Shown: positions 44,374 to 58,212, counted from the stretch's first letter. The stretch is DNA of 64,000 bases from Raffaelea ambrosiae (GCA_002778195.1 PCDI01000007.1:343735-407734), one strand, 5' to 3'. Notes: generated from the sequence alone by a model not told the origin. Numbers and translations: made by a program.

Positions 44374-46594
44374 ATGGTGAGAAAATCAGAAAGAAAAAGA
44401 AAGAAAAAAGAAACCCCCGGATCTTGTCGCGAAGAGCAGCGCAGCAGAAAACGCAATGTGCTTGTCGCCCAGCTTCGTTCCTGACCCAGGGTTGAGTCAA
44501 GCAAGAAAAAAAAGGTGGGGGGAAGAGTCATACCCTAAAGAGGGTTAGCGCCGTCCATCTGCCTCTGCAAACTGAACGGGGGACACATCCTGCATAGCAC
44601 CAGCTTCGGCCGTGTGCAGACAACTGTCAGAACTGTCCTTCAGCACGTGCAACGTACAACGTGCAACTCAACTAATTCTTTGTAGTGACGAACACACATG
44701 AAAGAGCCTTGGACAAAGAGGACTGGAGCCGCTGCTCCCCGCTGCTCCCTCCTCCATGGCTGGCGGGTGAGACCTGGCCATTTTGTCGAAACAGCGTGTT
44801 CCAAGCCGTAAGAAACAGCACAAAAGACAACCCCCAGGACTTCCACCGTGCAGTAAGTGTTATAGTACGTAGTAATTCATATTCTCCATGGAGGGCTGCA
44901 GCAATAAAACAAAACCCACAAGGCTACAAGGCGTGCAGACCCTTGGGATCGTGTCTCATTGGCTATCTATGCAGAAATGGAGTTGAAAAGCCAAGCCTCG
45001 CTTTTCCATTTTCCAATGACGCCTTTGTTACCGTTCCTTCCTGTTTTGCGCTCGTTCGCCGGATTTCCTGTATTGTCGCCTCTGCCTTTGCGTGTGCTAC
45101 AAGGTCGCCCTTTCCCTTTGTGTCCGGCCCCAAAAACACACCTGCCCGCCCATGCCCAGCATGACACTACAAATCACAAAATCATACCACCTTCATTCCG
45201 TTTTAGGAAAAAAGAATGGTCCAGACCGCGATCTGAAAACGTGCACAGTGGTTTTTTTAAGGCCATCCTTGCCCTACCTATCTCTCTCTCCTTCTCCCGG
45301 CAGAACTCTCTCTCTTCGGAAGGGGGGTTCTCTTCTGTTCTCCTCACCTTTTTTGTTTCCCTCTCGCTCTTTTCTCTGCCTCTCCCTCCCCATTCTTCAC
45401 CTTTCCCACAACTTCTTCCACTCTTTCCTTCCCCCACTGTTCTCTCTCTCTCTCTTTCTCACATCCTATCCCTGCATTTTGTCTTTATCTGTATTATTGG
45501 TTCCTTTCTTGCCCCCTCCCCCTTTGAAGAACACAGATCACTCAACACAAAACACAACAGACAACGAAACCCAACCGAAAAGCCCCGGCATTGACACCCA
45601 AACATTTTTGCCAAACCCGATCACAATTCACGAAAACTTCATAAAGCTGCGTCCTTCTCAGTGACCGAGAGACGCAAAAACAAAACAAAGCAACCCAAAA
45701 TTGCATAATACAGCCGAAGCCTGACGTGAAAGCGCTAATCCGATCCGTCCGATTTACTCACACTCTCGGAAGCTGGACACCCAAAACAAACAAGACGTTT
45801 GGCGGCCCGTTCGGATGACACCAAGTTGGTGCAGCCCTGCCATCCTTCCATCGCCTTCTATTTCGCTCCCGGTTGACCCCCCTTCCCCCCCTTCTCCTTG
45901 TTCTCTCACACTCGACGTTCTTGTCAACCAGCTCGTTTTCAGCTCGTTCTCAAATGAAAGCTCATCTCACATTCCGTCTGCTCTCTCACCTTCTCTACAA
46001 CCTAATCCATTTTCCACTGCAATCTACAATACAATTGCCCCCATGACGTTGCTTACTCGCCTCGTCCATAACTGACAGAAATTGGCCTGAACACGGCCGG
46101 CAGTGGCATTCGTTATATGCACTCTCGGCTTGGGCGGCTTTCGCCCTGCCTGATAAAGTCACTTATAAGCATGTTAAACCAAACCCAGGATACCGGAACG
46201 CCCATATCATCATATACCAGATTCCAGTCCTACTCCCTCTATCATGAAATCCACGGAGGGGACCCCCCCCCCAGAAAAAAAAAGATACTAATCCGTCATG
46301 TTCCATCATGACCCGTATTGAACCACTCCCAGCTTCCAACCAGGCAGGTATCATTCGGTGAGTGCCTGGCGGAAGTGAAAATAAAAGAAGAAAAGATGCA
46401 GATGCAACAAAAACCCCAAAGTCGGAAGTGGAAAAAAATAAGAGAAGGGAACTGGCTACGACGAGATCATCGAAAGGACGAAGCGCGGAAACATATTGGC
46501 ACGCTGAAAAGATTCGGCAAAGTATCAGACCTTGCTCATGCTTTGCAAAGGCACGACCATCGCTCTCCGGAAAACATACGCATGAGCGCCTTCT
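44374..46594. other. Intergenic between eIF2B epsilon and SKN7
   Basis: It contains the eIF2B epsilon promoter (left) and the SKN7 3' flank (right). A long CT-rich tract (45260-45480) supports open frames of about 190-210 codons on the + strand; these are low-complexity and begin in different frames over the same tract, so I reject them. No gene. Confidence 0.6.
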
Positions 46595-49127
46595 TCATGC
46601 GTATTGGCTGGGCGCATATATCCGTTGCCGCTTCTCTGGCCGTTCATCGTTCGCCATGTTGAGGGTCGTGTTCCCTATCCCTGGCGACGGGCCGCTTTGG
46701 TAGCCCGTTCTTTGACCGCCTGCATTACCGCCGTTCACCGAGCCTGTTATATACCCTCCGCCTCCGTCCATGTTCGCGGGATTTTGCTGCAACTGGCTGC
46801 CACCGGGCGAATGCCACGAATTCGACGTTGCGGGCGACTGGATCGGCGTCGACTCGAACTTGACCTGAGCAGCATTCATACTCGACGACGATTGCATTGC
46901 GCTCATTTGGTATCCTGCCTGGCCGGCCATCTCCTCGTTCGAGCCGGGTGGGGGCGGATTCTTCAACAGATAGGGCACATGCTTCTTCAGAATGCGCACC
47001 ATGCCTTCCTTAGTGAAAGGCTTGGCCAAAACATCATTCATCCCTGTTCCGGTATCGTTAGTTTCTCGACGCCTGCTTTCCTTTCCGTGGTCGCCTCTGG
47101 TTCCCGGGCTTGTTCGACACTTACCCCAGTGGAAGTAGGTAGCGATGTCTTCGCTGCGGATGTTAGACGTCATTGCCACAATGGGAATTCGCGGCGCGGC
47201 TATCCGGATGCAGGCTGTCGCGGAGACACCATCAAATACAGGCATGATGATATCCATGAAAATGAGATCGTATCGTTCCGGGTCTTGGTTGACCTTGGCA
47301 ACAGCCTCAGAACCGTCTTTCTGTGGTGTCGATTAGAAAGAAGCAAGCGAAAGAGGAGGTAACGAAACAATTAAGACAAAATAACTCAACATACGGCGAT
47401 ATCAACACTGCAATCGACCTGCGACAGGAACTTGGCACCGATACGAGCGCACACCTTATCGTCTTCGACAAGAAGGATCTTGGGCTTCTGGACACCCCAC
47501 AGCGCCCCAGTCAGTTCCTTGGAGGGCGGCGAGATTTGCGGTACCTCGGCGGCGGCGTTGGGATTGCTAAGTGGCCTGGTGTAAGGGATGTTGTTGATGT
47601 GGTCGGCGTGGAATGGGTCAATGCCGGCGTTTTGGCCGACTGGATAGACAAGATGGCGCACGTCATTGTTCGGATCGTTGACGCCCATGGATATGCCGCC
47701 CGGCGTGTTGAAAACGACAGACGACGAGCCAGCCGACTCGGGGGGCGAGTTGCCAGCAGCAGTCTGGAAAAGGGTCGTGAGACGCTCTAACTCCCGGTCG
47801 GCAACTGGATCGCTGGAAACATTGTTGAGGATTTCCCGAGCACGGCGCAGCTCGACCGCTGGTTCATCGGCGCTGTCGGGCAGCATACCGAGACCATGCT
47901 GCGACTGATGATACTGCCCCTGGCCGGTGTGGCCAGAATGGCCAGAGTAGCGGCTGTTTCGCCGACGTTGCTCATCAATGTTGTTTAGGTGGTTGATCAG
48001 TTCGGTATGGACCTGATGCTGAGCCTTGACCATTTTTTGTAGGCTGACCAGCTCGTCGACCAACACCTTGTTCGTCTGGGAAATTTGGGTGTACTGTTCC
48101 TGCAGAGCTTGGACTTGGTGCTGGGTGGCAGCCAGGGTATCGTTCAACAGGGCAATCTGCTGAGTGGCCGGGAACGGTTCCTCGGCGACCGTGACTTTCC
48201 GTGCGGCGGGGGCTTTGCGACGAATATTGTCGAGGTTGTCCTTTTTGTGTTGTCGGAACTCCGGATGCTTAAACTCCCAGGACTGCCATTGCGTATGCGA
48301 TTAGCTAATGCGAACGACGGGACCGAGAACAAGCGAGCGACGGATATCACGACACAAGACAGGGGCGGGGGAGGGGAGAGGAGAGGAGGACGACCTACAC
48401 CTTGGCCATATGTTGATTGGCCGTTTTCGTCATTGTGCCGGACCTTGTGGAAGTCGTATTTGTTCAGCTGGCGAACGAAGCTCGCAAAGTTGCTATGCTT
48501 GAAGTGCTTTGGTAATATGGTCTTGGTAAACTTTTCGTTCTAGACGAGCAGTCCGGTCAGCAGTAAAGACGGGAGAGAAGGCAGAGAAAGCAGCCAAGCC
48601 ACCGGACGGGTGAGTATGCGATGCGCGATGCGCGATGACGGCACGAGCTCGGGGGTGAACGTACTTCGAGGACGACAAAGCTGTCTCCGTCATTTCCCCA
48701 CCGGACCACTGATTTGTATGTGGGATCCTCCAACATCCTGTAGAGAGCGGGTTAGTAACGTAGAGCCAAAACGGCTTCTGGGGAGGCGGTTGGGCGGCTG
48801 GGCGGCTGGGGCGACACAGCAGGCGACAGCGCGGCCGACCCTGCCGAGCCAAGACAGCAGTAGAGGAACGCGACCGCTGGACATGCGGATATGGGACACG
48901 GGGCTTTCGTACTTGTACAGTTTGCGAACCTGGGCAGCGTAGAGTTAGCGGCATGCACATACGAAGGGCGAGCAAGATGGGCGAGCAAGATGGGCGAGGC
49001 ACGCAGAGGAACAATGGCAGTCAACGGTCCGGACACGGGGCAGGCAAGAAAGAGGCGCTTGGAGTCTTACAAAATCGCTGGAGTTATTCGCGCCGCCCTG
49101 CGACGACATATCGCTGTCGGCCACCAT
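46595..49127 (-). CDS. SKN7: HSF-type response-regulator transcription factor SKN7
   Basis: Seven exons (49127-49071, 48929-48913, 48737-48665, 48539-48399, 48282-47395, 47320-47125, 47043-46595) encode 606 residues. Exon 2 is only 17 nt. The protein receives phosphate from the Sln1-Ypd1-type phosphorelay and activates oxidative, osmotic and wall-stress genes. Residues 18-115 form an HSF-type DNA-binding domain (FVRKLYKMLED, RWGNDGDSFVVLENEKF, HFKHSNFASFVRQLNKYDFHKV, SWEFKHPEF). A coiled coil spans about 142-203. Residues 362-485 form the receiver: acidic pocket E369-D370-D371, phospho-acceptor D415 (LIFMDIIMP), T443 (AMTSN) and K465 (LAKPF), all intact. A Gln/Gly/Asn-rich tail ends in PEKRQRIYAPSQYA. 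Introns are 74-175 nt with GTNNGN donors. The start ATG 49127 is the first in frame. Confidence 0.96.
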
Positions 49128-52100
49128 GGCGACAGACAAGACGAAGTCGAAACGGCGACCGCTTCTGGATTCGAGCCAATGCAGGCGACTGGGTGTGCGG
49201 TCGCAGGTTGGGTAGAGGCGGTGGTGGTAGTGGTGGCGGTGATGTCGAGTAAGGTCGCAATGTAGAGTGAAGAACTAGCGGGAAAGGGGAGGAGATAATG
49301 GGAAAGGCGACCCTATGTACAAAAGCGAAAGAGGAGTAAGACGACGTGGGAAGTAAGAAAAGCTCGTGCGTGGAGACGGGCGGTTGCGCCGAGTACGGGG
49401 TGGAATAGGCGGTCGATGAGGGAAAGGAGTCAAAAAAAGGAAGACGGCGGGAAGCGAAAAAAAGAAAAAGTCGGGAGAGGCGTTCGCCAGATGAGCAAGG
49501 AGCAGGGCGGTGTTGAGAGGGAGAAAGAGAAGGGAGAGGAAGACAGGAAAGAGGAGACGGTGGTGGATGTAGCGAAAGGAGGAATGGCCGGATTAGTGGC
49601 AGCTGCGGGAGGAAGAAGAGACAAGGAAGAGGCTAGGAGGAGATAGCTCGGGAGGGGGGGGAGAGACCAGAGAGCCTGGCAGCGGGTGATAGTGGGCAGC
49701 AGCTGAGGATGGGGGGACTTTTTTATGGTTTTTCTTTTTTTCTTTCGTTTCGTTCGATAGGGTAATAGTGGAGGTGGGCGCAAGTTTGGAATGGTTTGGA
49801 CAGTCGTCGGCTTTGGGTTGTTTGGTCGCTTTGAGGGGTCTCTGGCACGCTTTTGGTATTTTCTTTGGCTTGCTGCAGTCGACTTTGTCGACCAAGTCGG
49901 GTCTGTCGAGCGTGTCGAGTCCGATGTCGATGCGTGCTTGAGGTGCTTTCTTGACCCCCCTTTGAGGTGGTGCTCGTCTGGGCTGCTCGATTGGCTGGCT
50001 CGGCGTGTTTCGTTGTTTCTTTTTGGCGCGGTGGGCTTTGGTTGTTTCCTTGGTTCGTCGGCTTCCCTGGGCAATAATGGCCTCCACACTGGTCGATACT
50101 ATTGCCTGTTCACACCAGCGCTGGGCTATGTATTGTCGCTCGACACGCACAAAAAGCGGCCCCACTGCGTTGGGGCTCTTCGTCGAGGCCGAACAAGGGC
50201 AAGGAGGTGGGTGAAACGGTATCTCACGAGTACTCTGTAGAATGCTATGTAAGATACGACTCGTCAGAGGAGGAGGACTCGGGAAAACCGAGGACAAAAA
50301 GTCGTTGAGCCTGCAGTCTGTCCTTGTTTGCGTCTGTGCTCCTTCCTGTTTTTGGGCGGGACCCCGGATACCCACTTTATTTGGCAAAGGGTGGAAATGA
50401 GTCGCAAGGAGCTCTGTGGAGGATGCCGGCGACAGCTTCCCACGACGAATGGGGAAACGTTTTCTCTCGTGGCAGGGACAAATTGAGAAGATGACGGGGG
50501 GGGAGGATCCGGGAGGGATCAGGGAGGACAAGAGACAAGGCGACTGGGACGGCAGAAGAACGTATATGACGGCAGCGGCGGGAGGGTGGAGGAGCTCTTA
50601 ACTATATCAGAAGACAATGGCTAATAGCGAGGAGATCTGGGAGTGATGGGATGGATATAATATAGCACATTGAGGAATAGAGACATTATGGAGAAGTAAC
50701 TAATCAAGGGAACAGAAGGAACAAAGGGAACAATAGAGCAGAGATCGTCAAGATTCCTCTACTATGTAGTATGTAAGATATCGTGCAAGCAGCCGGAGGG
50801 CTGTCCGCGGACATGCTCAGTCAGGGAAGGCGCGGAGGGGCGCCTGCCTTCTTTTGCTATCTGAGGGCTCCCAAATGGATGCCGGGGCCAATCGCTCCTG
50901 CTTTCTCTGATGCTCATCTACATGGGCAATGCAATCAAGCAAAGCAAGCATCGAGGGAGGAAGGAGCTCAGAGTTTGGGGAACGCGCCGGAGAAGGGCAC
51001 GGACACCTTCTACTACGTAACTAGTCAGCAAGGCTTACGCTGCTGCAAATTTGGCATGCCCGGGGCCGTGCATTAATTTGCCCCTCCAGCATGCCCCAGC
51101 GGTGGTCTAGCGGGCTAGCAGTGGGCTGTAGGGGGGGGTCAAGGAGACACAAAAACAGGTATTTGGTAGTGCGATGCTCTTTCCCTCCCCATCTATTATG
51201 AATACTGTACGAGTAGTTAGTCAGTGCCAGGAATGCCCTTTTAGTGCCCGTGTGGGCTGCTTTTTGTCATCGTTCGTTTTTTTTAAGTTGGTTTTGTCTC
51301 TTTTTTTGTCGTTCTTTCTGGGTCCTCAACATTTTCCCCTTGCTAGACATGGCTAACCCTGAAAGGCGCCCTATGGCCGGCGAGCTAACGTCTTTCCTAC
51401 CCTTGCTGCGTGCCTGCAGCAGAGACGCTCTGCATCTCCTGTTTCTGGGGGGGGGGGGTCATTTTCGTCTTTCTCTTCAAGGGCTGCCTGCTTTCTTGTG
51501 TTTTTCGTCTTGGTCTTTGTTTTTCCTCCTCCCTTCCCAACCGCTTCTGGTTACTTCCCGCTGCATCCCTCTCGCTATTATCTGTCGCCTGTTTATTCGG
51601 TTGTTTGTTAGCTCTTTCTACGTTGTATTTTGCTGTTTTGCTGTTTTGCTGCCTTGTTGTTTTGTCTTCCTTCGCATGTCAGCAAATAGGAAATCACGAT
51701 GCGCATCGCTCAGCGCTGATCGCACTTGCCCCCGTATTGCTTTTACGAGTAGTTCAAACGCTGTGAAAGATATGTCACCCGTTCTCGTAATACCCGCAGC
51801 GCTCACACATGACCCTGCTGGCATCAACACAAGCACACACTGTGCTAGCACACCGCCGTCGATACTTCGTACTCGTAACCACTATTAGTTACTGAACCAC
51901 ATAGAATGGCGTCAGGTCGAGTGCCAATCTAGCAAATGTCCATGTCGATCTCATCTAGTTCAGGGAGGAAGCCAACGCTCTCAACTCCACTCGGGTGGGA
52001 CGCAGCCAATTGGTTGTTGTCCGCCATCATGCCCGAGCGATGGCAGCCCTTGACGAAAAATACTCCAAAAAGAAGCTGCCCGCGCACTGTCTCTCTTTAC

Positions 52101-52944
52101 GCGACCCTGCCCAGCAGCCAGCCCCAGCAGCCCCTAGCAAAGGGAAAGAGCGAAGGGGGTGTGGATGATGAAAGAAAGCTAGGAGTCTAGAAAAAGAAGA
52201 ACCGAGATGGGGAGAGAGCAAAAAAGAAGAAGAAACAAGGGGGAAAAGCCCCCGAATGACCATCTGGGCTTGAAGCACTCTGGCCTAGCAGCAACGCTCG
52301 CATCCAGATTCCCCATGGCGACAAACACTGCATTTTTCCATTTGGCATCTCGCCCTGCCGACATTCCGACGTTCGCCAACTCCTTAGCTGAGACAGGACC
52401 GTTGGCTTGTCCCTGTTGCTCCTGCTGCTGGCTTCTCCAGCACGGCTCCGTCCGAAGGCCGCAGCAGCTCTCGACAGCACTGCCCGGCAGTCGTTGTGCG
52501 TTGCCCTGGTTCTTTGCTTTCCTCCTCTGCTTTGCTCCTGTCCTCTTCTCTACTGAGCCGTCGATTGGCTTACCAATTGGCAATGCCTGAATCCATCTTG
52601 AAGGATCGATCTGTGCCATGAGATCTCACGGGTATCTAGCTGGGGGGGGCAGCACGGTCGGTGTGCTTGCTCCCTGTGACCAACTCAGATCGACCTAGAG
52701 ATGGCTGCGTGAGAAGAGACACGCAACACTTGCCGGATCCAGGAGCAAATCCACCGAAGACAAAGAGACCAAAAGATGAAACGACGGCATCAGGAACCAA
52801 GATGTGCCGGCACGGAGACACCAGTAAACTACACAGGCTAAGGCTACAAAGAACACAGAAATAGCACGCTGAAAGCCAAACCACTGCCAAAAGAAACACG
52901 CCACCGATGGGGTGTTGTCTTCGGCTGGTTTGGGTGTCTCGGGG

Positions 52945-54124
52945 CGTCTAGACGTTCTGCGCCTCCCTTGAATCGAGCTCAAAGCGGCTGTGATCGACAC
53001 CACTGGCTGGGGACGCCCGTCGAGCCACATGATCACCCGCTGTGGAGCGGTGGCCCTATGCTGACAACCCGAAGTTCTGTGCTCACGCCCAGCACCGCCT
53101 GCACTACCGGACCTGTTAGCACTCCCTCCACGACATGCATTCCCATACCGCCGTTAGAGCCTCATCTTGTCCATGTGTTGTTGGAGTCTCGACCCATTTC
53201 TGTTTGATCCGGCATGCAGCAAAGTGAAAAATTTCAAAGAAGCAGAACAAGGGCAGGCAGCACACACACAACGGGACCGCACAGTGCCGTATTGTCGTAT
53301 AGCTGGCCGCAATCAAGCGAGCGAACATTCTTTGATGGACCTGGGACTCTCGCGGTCATCGCGGGCATCTAGAGCTCTCGCCCACGACAATGGGGGACGC
53401 TATTGACTATAGCAGGTCTCCGTTCATCGCCCCTCGCCATATATGCAAGTCTAGCCAAGGGTGAGTGCAGGGTCAAGCATAGACGAAGCGAAGGCACAGG
53501 CATAGCAACCCTTATCTTCGTCCCTTGCTAGAGCCATTCGCGCCTGTTGCCCATGGTCTAGACTCCTGCACCCGACACCCCAAAACAGCAGACTGGTGCT
53601 GCCGGTTCCAAGCTGTCGGGAGCCGGGGAAAAAGTGTGGCTTGGGAGAGCCGCTGGCTTCGTTGCAGGGTCGACGTTCTCTCTTCGCTGGACATCTTCGC
53701 TAGACGTGTCCTGTCTTGGGAGTCTTGAAGGAGCCTTGGACCCCTCTGGGCTGGGGGATTCTCTCGTTCGCTAGGAACTGGTGTGGGTTTCTGCTGGGCT
53801 ACGGCAGCGCATGCTGTGCTATGCTAAACATTTTCGATCAAAAAGCCCAGAACCCCCCCGGGGCAGACACCATGCCGGCAGGGACCGTGCAGAATGGTCT
53901 AGACCCTTCCCTCCAGGGCCTCCCCAGCTACCGGGTCTAGGGCTGCCAAACGACGGCCCAACGCAACCCACGAAGCTAAAATCTTTAACTAACACCTGTC
54001 TGTGCAAATTCCATTGGACAGATCCCTCCCCGAGGCCACAGGGTACCCCGTTGAGAGTGGAATGGCGCCGTTCGGGCCTGGGGGTGCCCTTCGCTGGCTG
54101 CCGTCGGTTACTCGCGGTCTAGAC
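52945..54124. repeat. Cluster of GTCTAGAC palindromes
   Basis: Four perfect GTCTAGAC octamers occur at 52946-52953, 53556-53563, 53897-53904 and 54117-54124. The last three share the longer form GGTCTAGACYC. Partial forms (GTCTAGGG 53935, TCTAGAG 53370) lie between. Confidence 0.7.
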
Positions 54125-55749
54125 TCTCTGGTCCCCCTTTTGATTCGCGTCTTACACACGCACAGTCTTTTCCGCCGTCCAACACGCAGACACACGCAGA
54201 CGCATGGACACACACGCAGCCGCGTCGTCTCCCATGTCTCCTCTTGCTATTAGTAGCAGCATTGGAGCAGGCATCTCGTGCGTATCCGGCATCCATTTTG
54301 CAGCCAACTATCTCGCTTAACTCTCACTCTTCTCAAAATAGAGACTTCTCCGTATCACCAAAGCTGTCAGTCTTGGTTTTGTTTGTTTGTTTTGATTTCG
54401 CATCTTGCTTCCCGGCGACCCTGGTCTTCGCATTCCATTTGCCCCCTTGCTTTCCTAGTTCGCCTTTTTCCACTCCCCATGCTGACGTCTGTCCTTTCTG
54501 TCGGCCTGTCTTCCCAACGGAGACTTATACTTGCGAACATTCGTACACCGTACACAATACGCTGGAGTCGTGAGACTTTGCTCGTTCTCGCATATTACCA
54601 AGTGGTCGGGAACGAGTGACAACCAGGGCCACTTTCCGACTCTCGCTTTTTCCTCTTCCTCCCCGACTCTACACGGCGCTTTCCCGTAACATCACAACAT
54701 CTCCACGGATGATCCTCTCCAGAGAAAAACCACAGCAACACGCTATCATGCCACGTGCCACTCGCGACGAGAGAGGGGGTGGTCAATTCCTCCTAGGCTG
54801 CTGCTGGTTACAGGGCTGCTTGCGAAAGTCAAGCTTTGCCGGGAGGGGGAGTGAGTGGTGGTAAACCGACAATTCACAGCCAGGCGATTTAAAGCGATTT
54901 CGTCTCGGAGGCAAAAAAAGCACCAGACTCACTCACCATCCACGCATGCATTACACACTTGCAACGCTCACCCACTCACTCTTTCTCTCTCTGCTTCCCC
55001 TGCTCTCCATCCGCTCACACACAGACTCTCTCTCTCCCGCCTACAACCATTTTTCCTCGCCAGTAGACCAGAAGATGCTTGGTTGTCTCTGCAGGAATGG
55101 TACCTGGTGCAGCAGATACCCTATGCACCGTTCCACCCTGCATAGCAGCTCCTCTCGTCCCATCTAGTTGTTGCCGGCTGGCATGTGCCCTTCTTCATAC
55201 CAGCACACTCGCTCGTGGCTTGCATTAGCTTCCCAGTCTCCTGGCTCAGGTCGGCCCCATACGAATGCAACCAGCGGTTGAGACTCGTGGCAAATGCTTC
55301 CACAAAGTGACCACAAGAGCGACAACGAACTACAAAGCAGCCACGAGGAGTCCAAGGTCGTAAAAATATCGCCAGATTAGGGACTAGGAGGCGGGAGGAG
55401 GGGCGGGATTGTGGATATATTGACCAATGTAGCGTCAGCCATTGATCTTCGCTTCCTTTCCCTCCAACCGGAAGAGATGCACCGAGAGAGCCCACCCCTA
55501 CGCCCGGTCCATCCTCGACTGAGCTTGAACGCTTGTTTGTTCATCTGACAAGCCCCCTTCTTTCCCAGGATCTTGGATCTTGGACCTGACGGCTCCTGCC
55601 GCCAGCCACGTATCTGGGCGTCTCGTATGGCCCGGAATGGTTCGCAAAGCCACATCAGGCCGTTGCCCAGGCTAGGAGACCAATCGTGGGCGTGCCTCTT
55701 TGGGGAGAGGTCCGGGTCGACGTGCGTTAACGTAGGATTCTCGGCTTCC

Positions 55750-55785
55750 CCGTGGTGGCCGTGGTGGCCGTGGTGGCCGTGGTGT
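55750..55785. repeat. Minisatellite GTGGTGGCC
   Basis: Three to four 9-bp GTGGTGGCC units in tandem. Confidence 0.9.
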
Positions 55786-57476
55786 AACAGCCGCGGTGTA
55801 GCATCCGTGTAGCAATATTTCTTTGTTCCTCGTCTCGTGTCATTCTCCTCGAGAGCCCAGGGGTGGCGTCGTTCTTGTGCCCGGACGAGCCCATGGGTGG
55901 TTCTGTGGACGGGCCTCCCGAGCCTCCCAGTCTCTATTTAGGGCGTTTCTGCAATACAGGATCACCTTTCAAATCAGTGAAGTTGAGACACAATGGATAT
56001 ATGCCGAAGATGATGCCACAAACAAAAACGCACAAGGAGACGGCCATCCCTAGGATAAATTAGCGCCGCCTTGAGGGGGGTGGTTGAGGCTCTGTCATTT
56101 GAAAAGGAGACCGGTGCAGCGCCGACAAGCCTTGAGAGGGGCGACACAGGCAAGCATTACGAACAGGCTAAGCAGAGAGAAGGAATAGCAGGGCTTGGTA
56201 GCCTTGTCTCGTCGAATACGGCCTTGTCTTCTTGGACGAATAATATGGGCGGTAGTCGAAGTGACTGCTCAACCGTAAGGTCGGTCACGTCAATCAGCTC
56301 TTTGTATGGTGACAATACCGGCCTATTATATCAGTGTCAAACTCGAAACAGAACGCCAGGATGAATCCAAGAAGCGAGAATGCTGCTGCCTGGCAGTATG
56401 GCCCAGGACATGATGACGAAGCACTGGTCTCTCTGATGAGACTCGAAGTCATGGAAATTGCTCGTGGGCCAGGGAAAGAAAAGAAGAAAAAAACCATGCG
56501 TATCATAGGACACGCAATCCATGCGATGGTTGTTTTCTCCAATTGTGAAAGGCCCAGGGTATCTGAATGATGCCTACGGCTGTTGTATAATTTCTCTAGG
56601 TTGGTTTGTCTTGACTTAAATGGATGCCTGAAAATGGACTACGTGTTACGACATGGAAGAACATGTAAGTATTGCATGTTAGCCCGTGCTATTTATTGGC
56701 CCGTCTGACAGGTCCTTCCTTGTCTTTGTTTCTTTTGCAACTATCATGGAATTTTCCCAAACAAAAGCCAAGTGTCGGACCGAGATCCATGGACAAACAT
56801 GACGGAGAAATGAGAAGCATAAGGAAACGACAGAAACAGAAAATGGTCACTTCAGGGGAGAAACAAAAGAAGGAAAGACTGTTAGGTGAACCAGTAGAAC
56901 AACTACATTCCCGTAGTTTCACCGAGGCCGAATTGGACAGGGCGCCGTGTATTGCCCGATCCGGGTTCGATCTTACATATTGTAAGGGGGCCTTGTACGG
57001 TGCATTGCTCCGTGGAGAGAAAAAAGAGAAAGAGAGAGAGGCCCAGCCTCCACAGCCGTGCCAAGGTCAAAATATACTGTGTAAGATAGCCAATCTCCCC
57101 TCCTGTGGCTTCTCTTCTCTGTGGCTTTGAGCTCGATGACCGTTTCTAGAAACACCTGGCGCTCTCTTTGGCTGTGCCTCTGTCCCCCCCCCCCTCCCTC
57201 CCCCACCATCTGCCAGTCTATCTGCCAATCAGTAAGTCTGTCTGTCTGTCCATTTCGTGTCTCGGTCTGGACGAGATCGGCAGGGGCCTCTCAGGTTGTT
57301 TGTCGTATCTGTCCCAACAGAACCCGAGGTAATGTGCAAAAGAGCAACGTCATGTGAAGGTCCAACAGATGCTCGGAGCAGCACAGCCCAGCAAGGCATT
57401 TCGCTAGGGGATTTTTTCTCTCCTTAGGAATGTTCTGTGCGTTCATGGACTGTGATACCGTGATGGTCTACTTGAA

Positions 57477-57499
57477 GTAACTAACTACTATGTAGTTAC
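57477..57499. repeat. 17-bp palindrome of the ACTACTATGTAGT family
   Basis: TAACTAC-TAT-GTAGTTA (57482-57498) has perfect 7-bp arms, preceded by GTAAC. It is the clearest palindrome of the dispersed family. Confidence 0.7.
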
Positions 57500-58212
57500 C
57501 GACTGCCGGGACCAGCCAACAGGAGGCGAGACGGCACTAAAAATCGTATTTGTACAGGACAATGCGATTGGCTGACCCGGTGCAGTGGAGACGCCACCTT
57601 GTGGGGCAGGGAAGGTGCTTGCTAACACCGCAAGAATGAGGTCGACTCAGTGAAGATTCGGGGCACTTGATTGGCCAGGTGTGGCCGTTTCCCCAATTTT
57701 TTTTCGCGACGTACAACTCGATTGGGATGTCTGGGAAAAGAGAGGGACTATTAGTGTCCGCGCGGTCTGACAGGAAGGGAAAAGGGAAACCAGGAATGAT
57801 GCATAGCTGCGTATTACTATTAGTTAAGTGTGTGCACACGCCATTGGTCCGCCTGGTACACGGAAGATGACCACACTAGGCTTCTTGGCTTGGCCACCCT
57901 CCCCAGGCCCAGCAGGAACGTCGATGCAGCTGGGACAGAAAGAAAGGGTTTGCCCATGATATCTTGACCGAAGATGGGCCGTTCTTTTGAGGAAAGGGTA
58001 TATATATCTGGCTAGAGTCTTTTGCTCGGATTCTTGCTTGTCTCTCCCTCCCTCGGTAATGATTTTGATTCTATATGGAAGGCAAACATTCCTTGGTATC
58101 ACAACGCTCTCTGTCTGACAGCCTCGTCTAAACAAACATCACGACATCTTCCTGTCAACGCTGATTGACAGCCACTATTCTGTCTCTCTGTCGCTCTCTC
58201 TTTCTCTCTCTC

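Noticed and set aside
42300..44495. 731-codon open frame antisense to eIF2B epsilon
   Set aside because: A shadow of GC-rich codons: the translation is Val/Arg/His-rich without domains, and the opposite strand is a clear eIF2B epsilon gene.
44959..45664. Overlapping 190-211 codon frames (+)
   Set aside because: Two frames are open over the same CT-rich tract, giving Pro/Leu/Ser-rich products; typical of pyrimidine-rich non-coding DNA.
49593..50531. 312-codon minus-strand frame upstream of SKN7
   Set aside because: The start is TTG, the product is Pro/Ser/Lys low-complexity, and it mirrors the purine-rich tract of the SKN7 promoter. No conserved segment seen.
52179..52619. 146-codon ATG frame (-) beginning MAQIDPSRWIQALPI followed by a GTAAGC donor
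   Set aside because: The start and donor look gene-like, but I found no downstream exon that continues a recognisable protein, and the remainder is low-complexity.
56950..56980. GGTTCGATC resembling a tRNA B box
   Set aside because: No A box, anticodon arm or acceptor pairing could be fitted around it.
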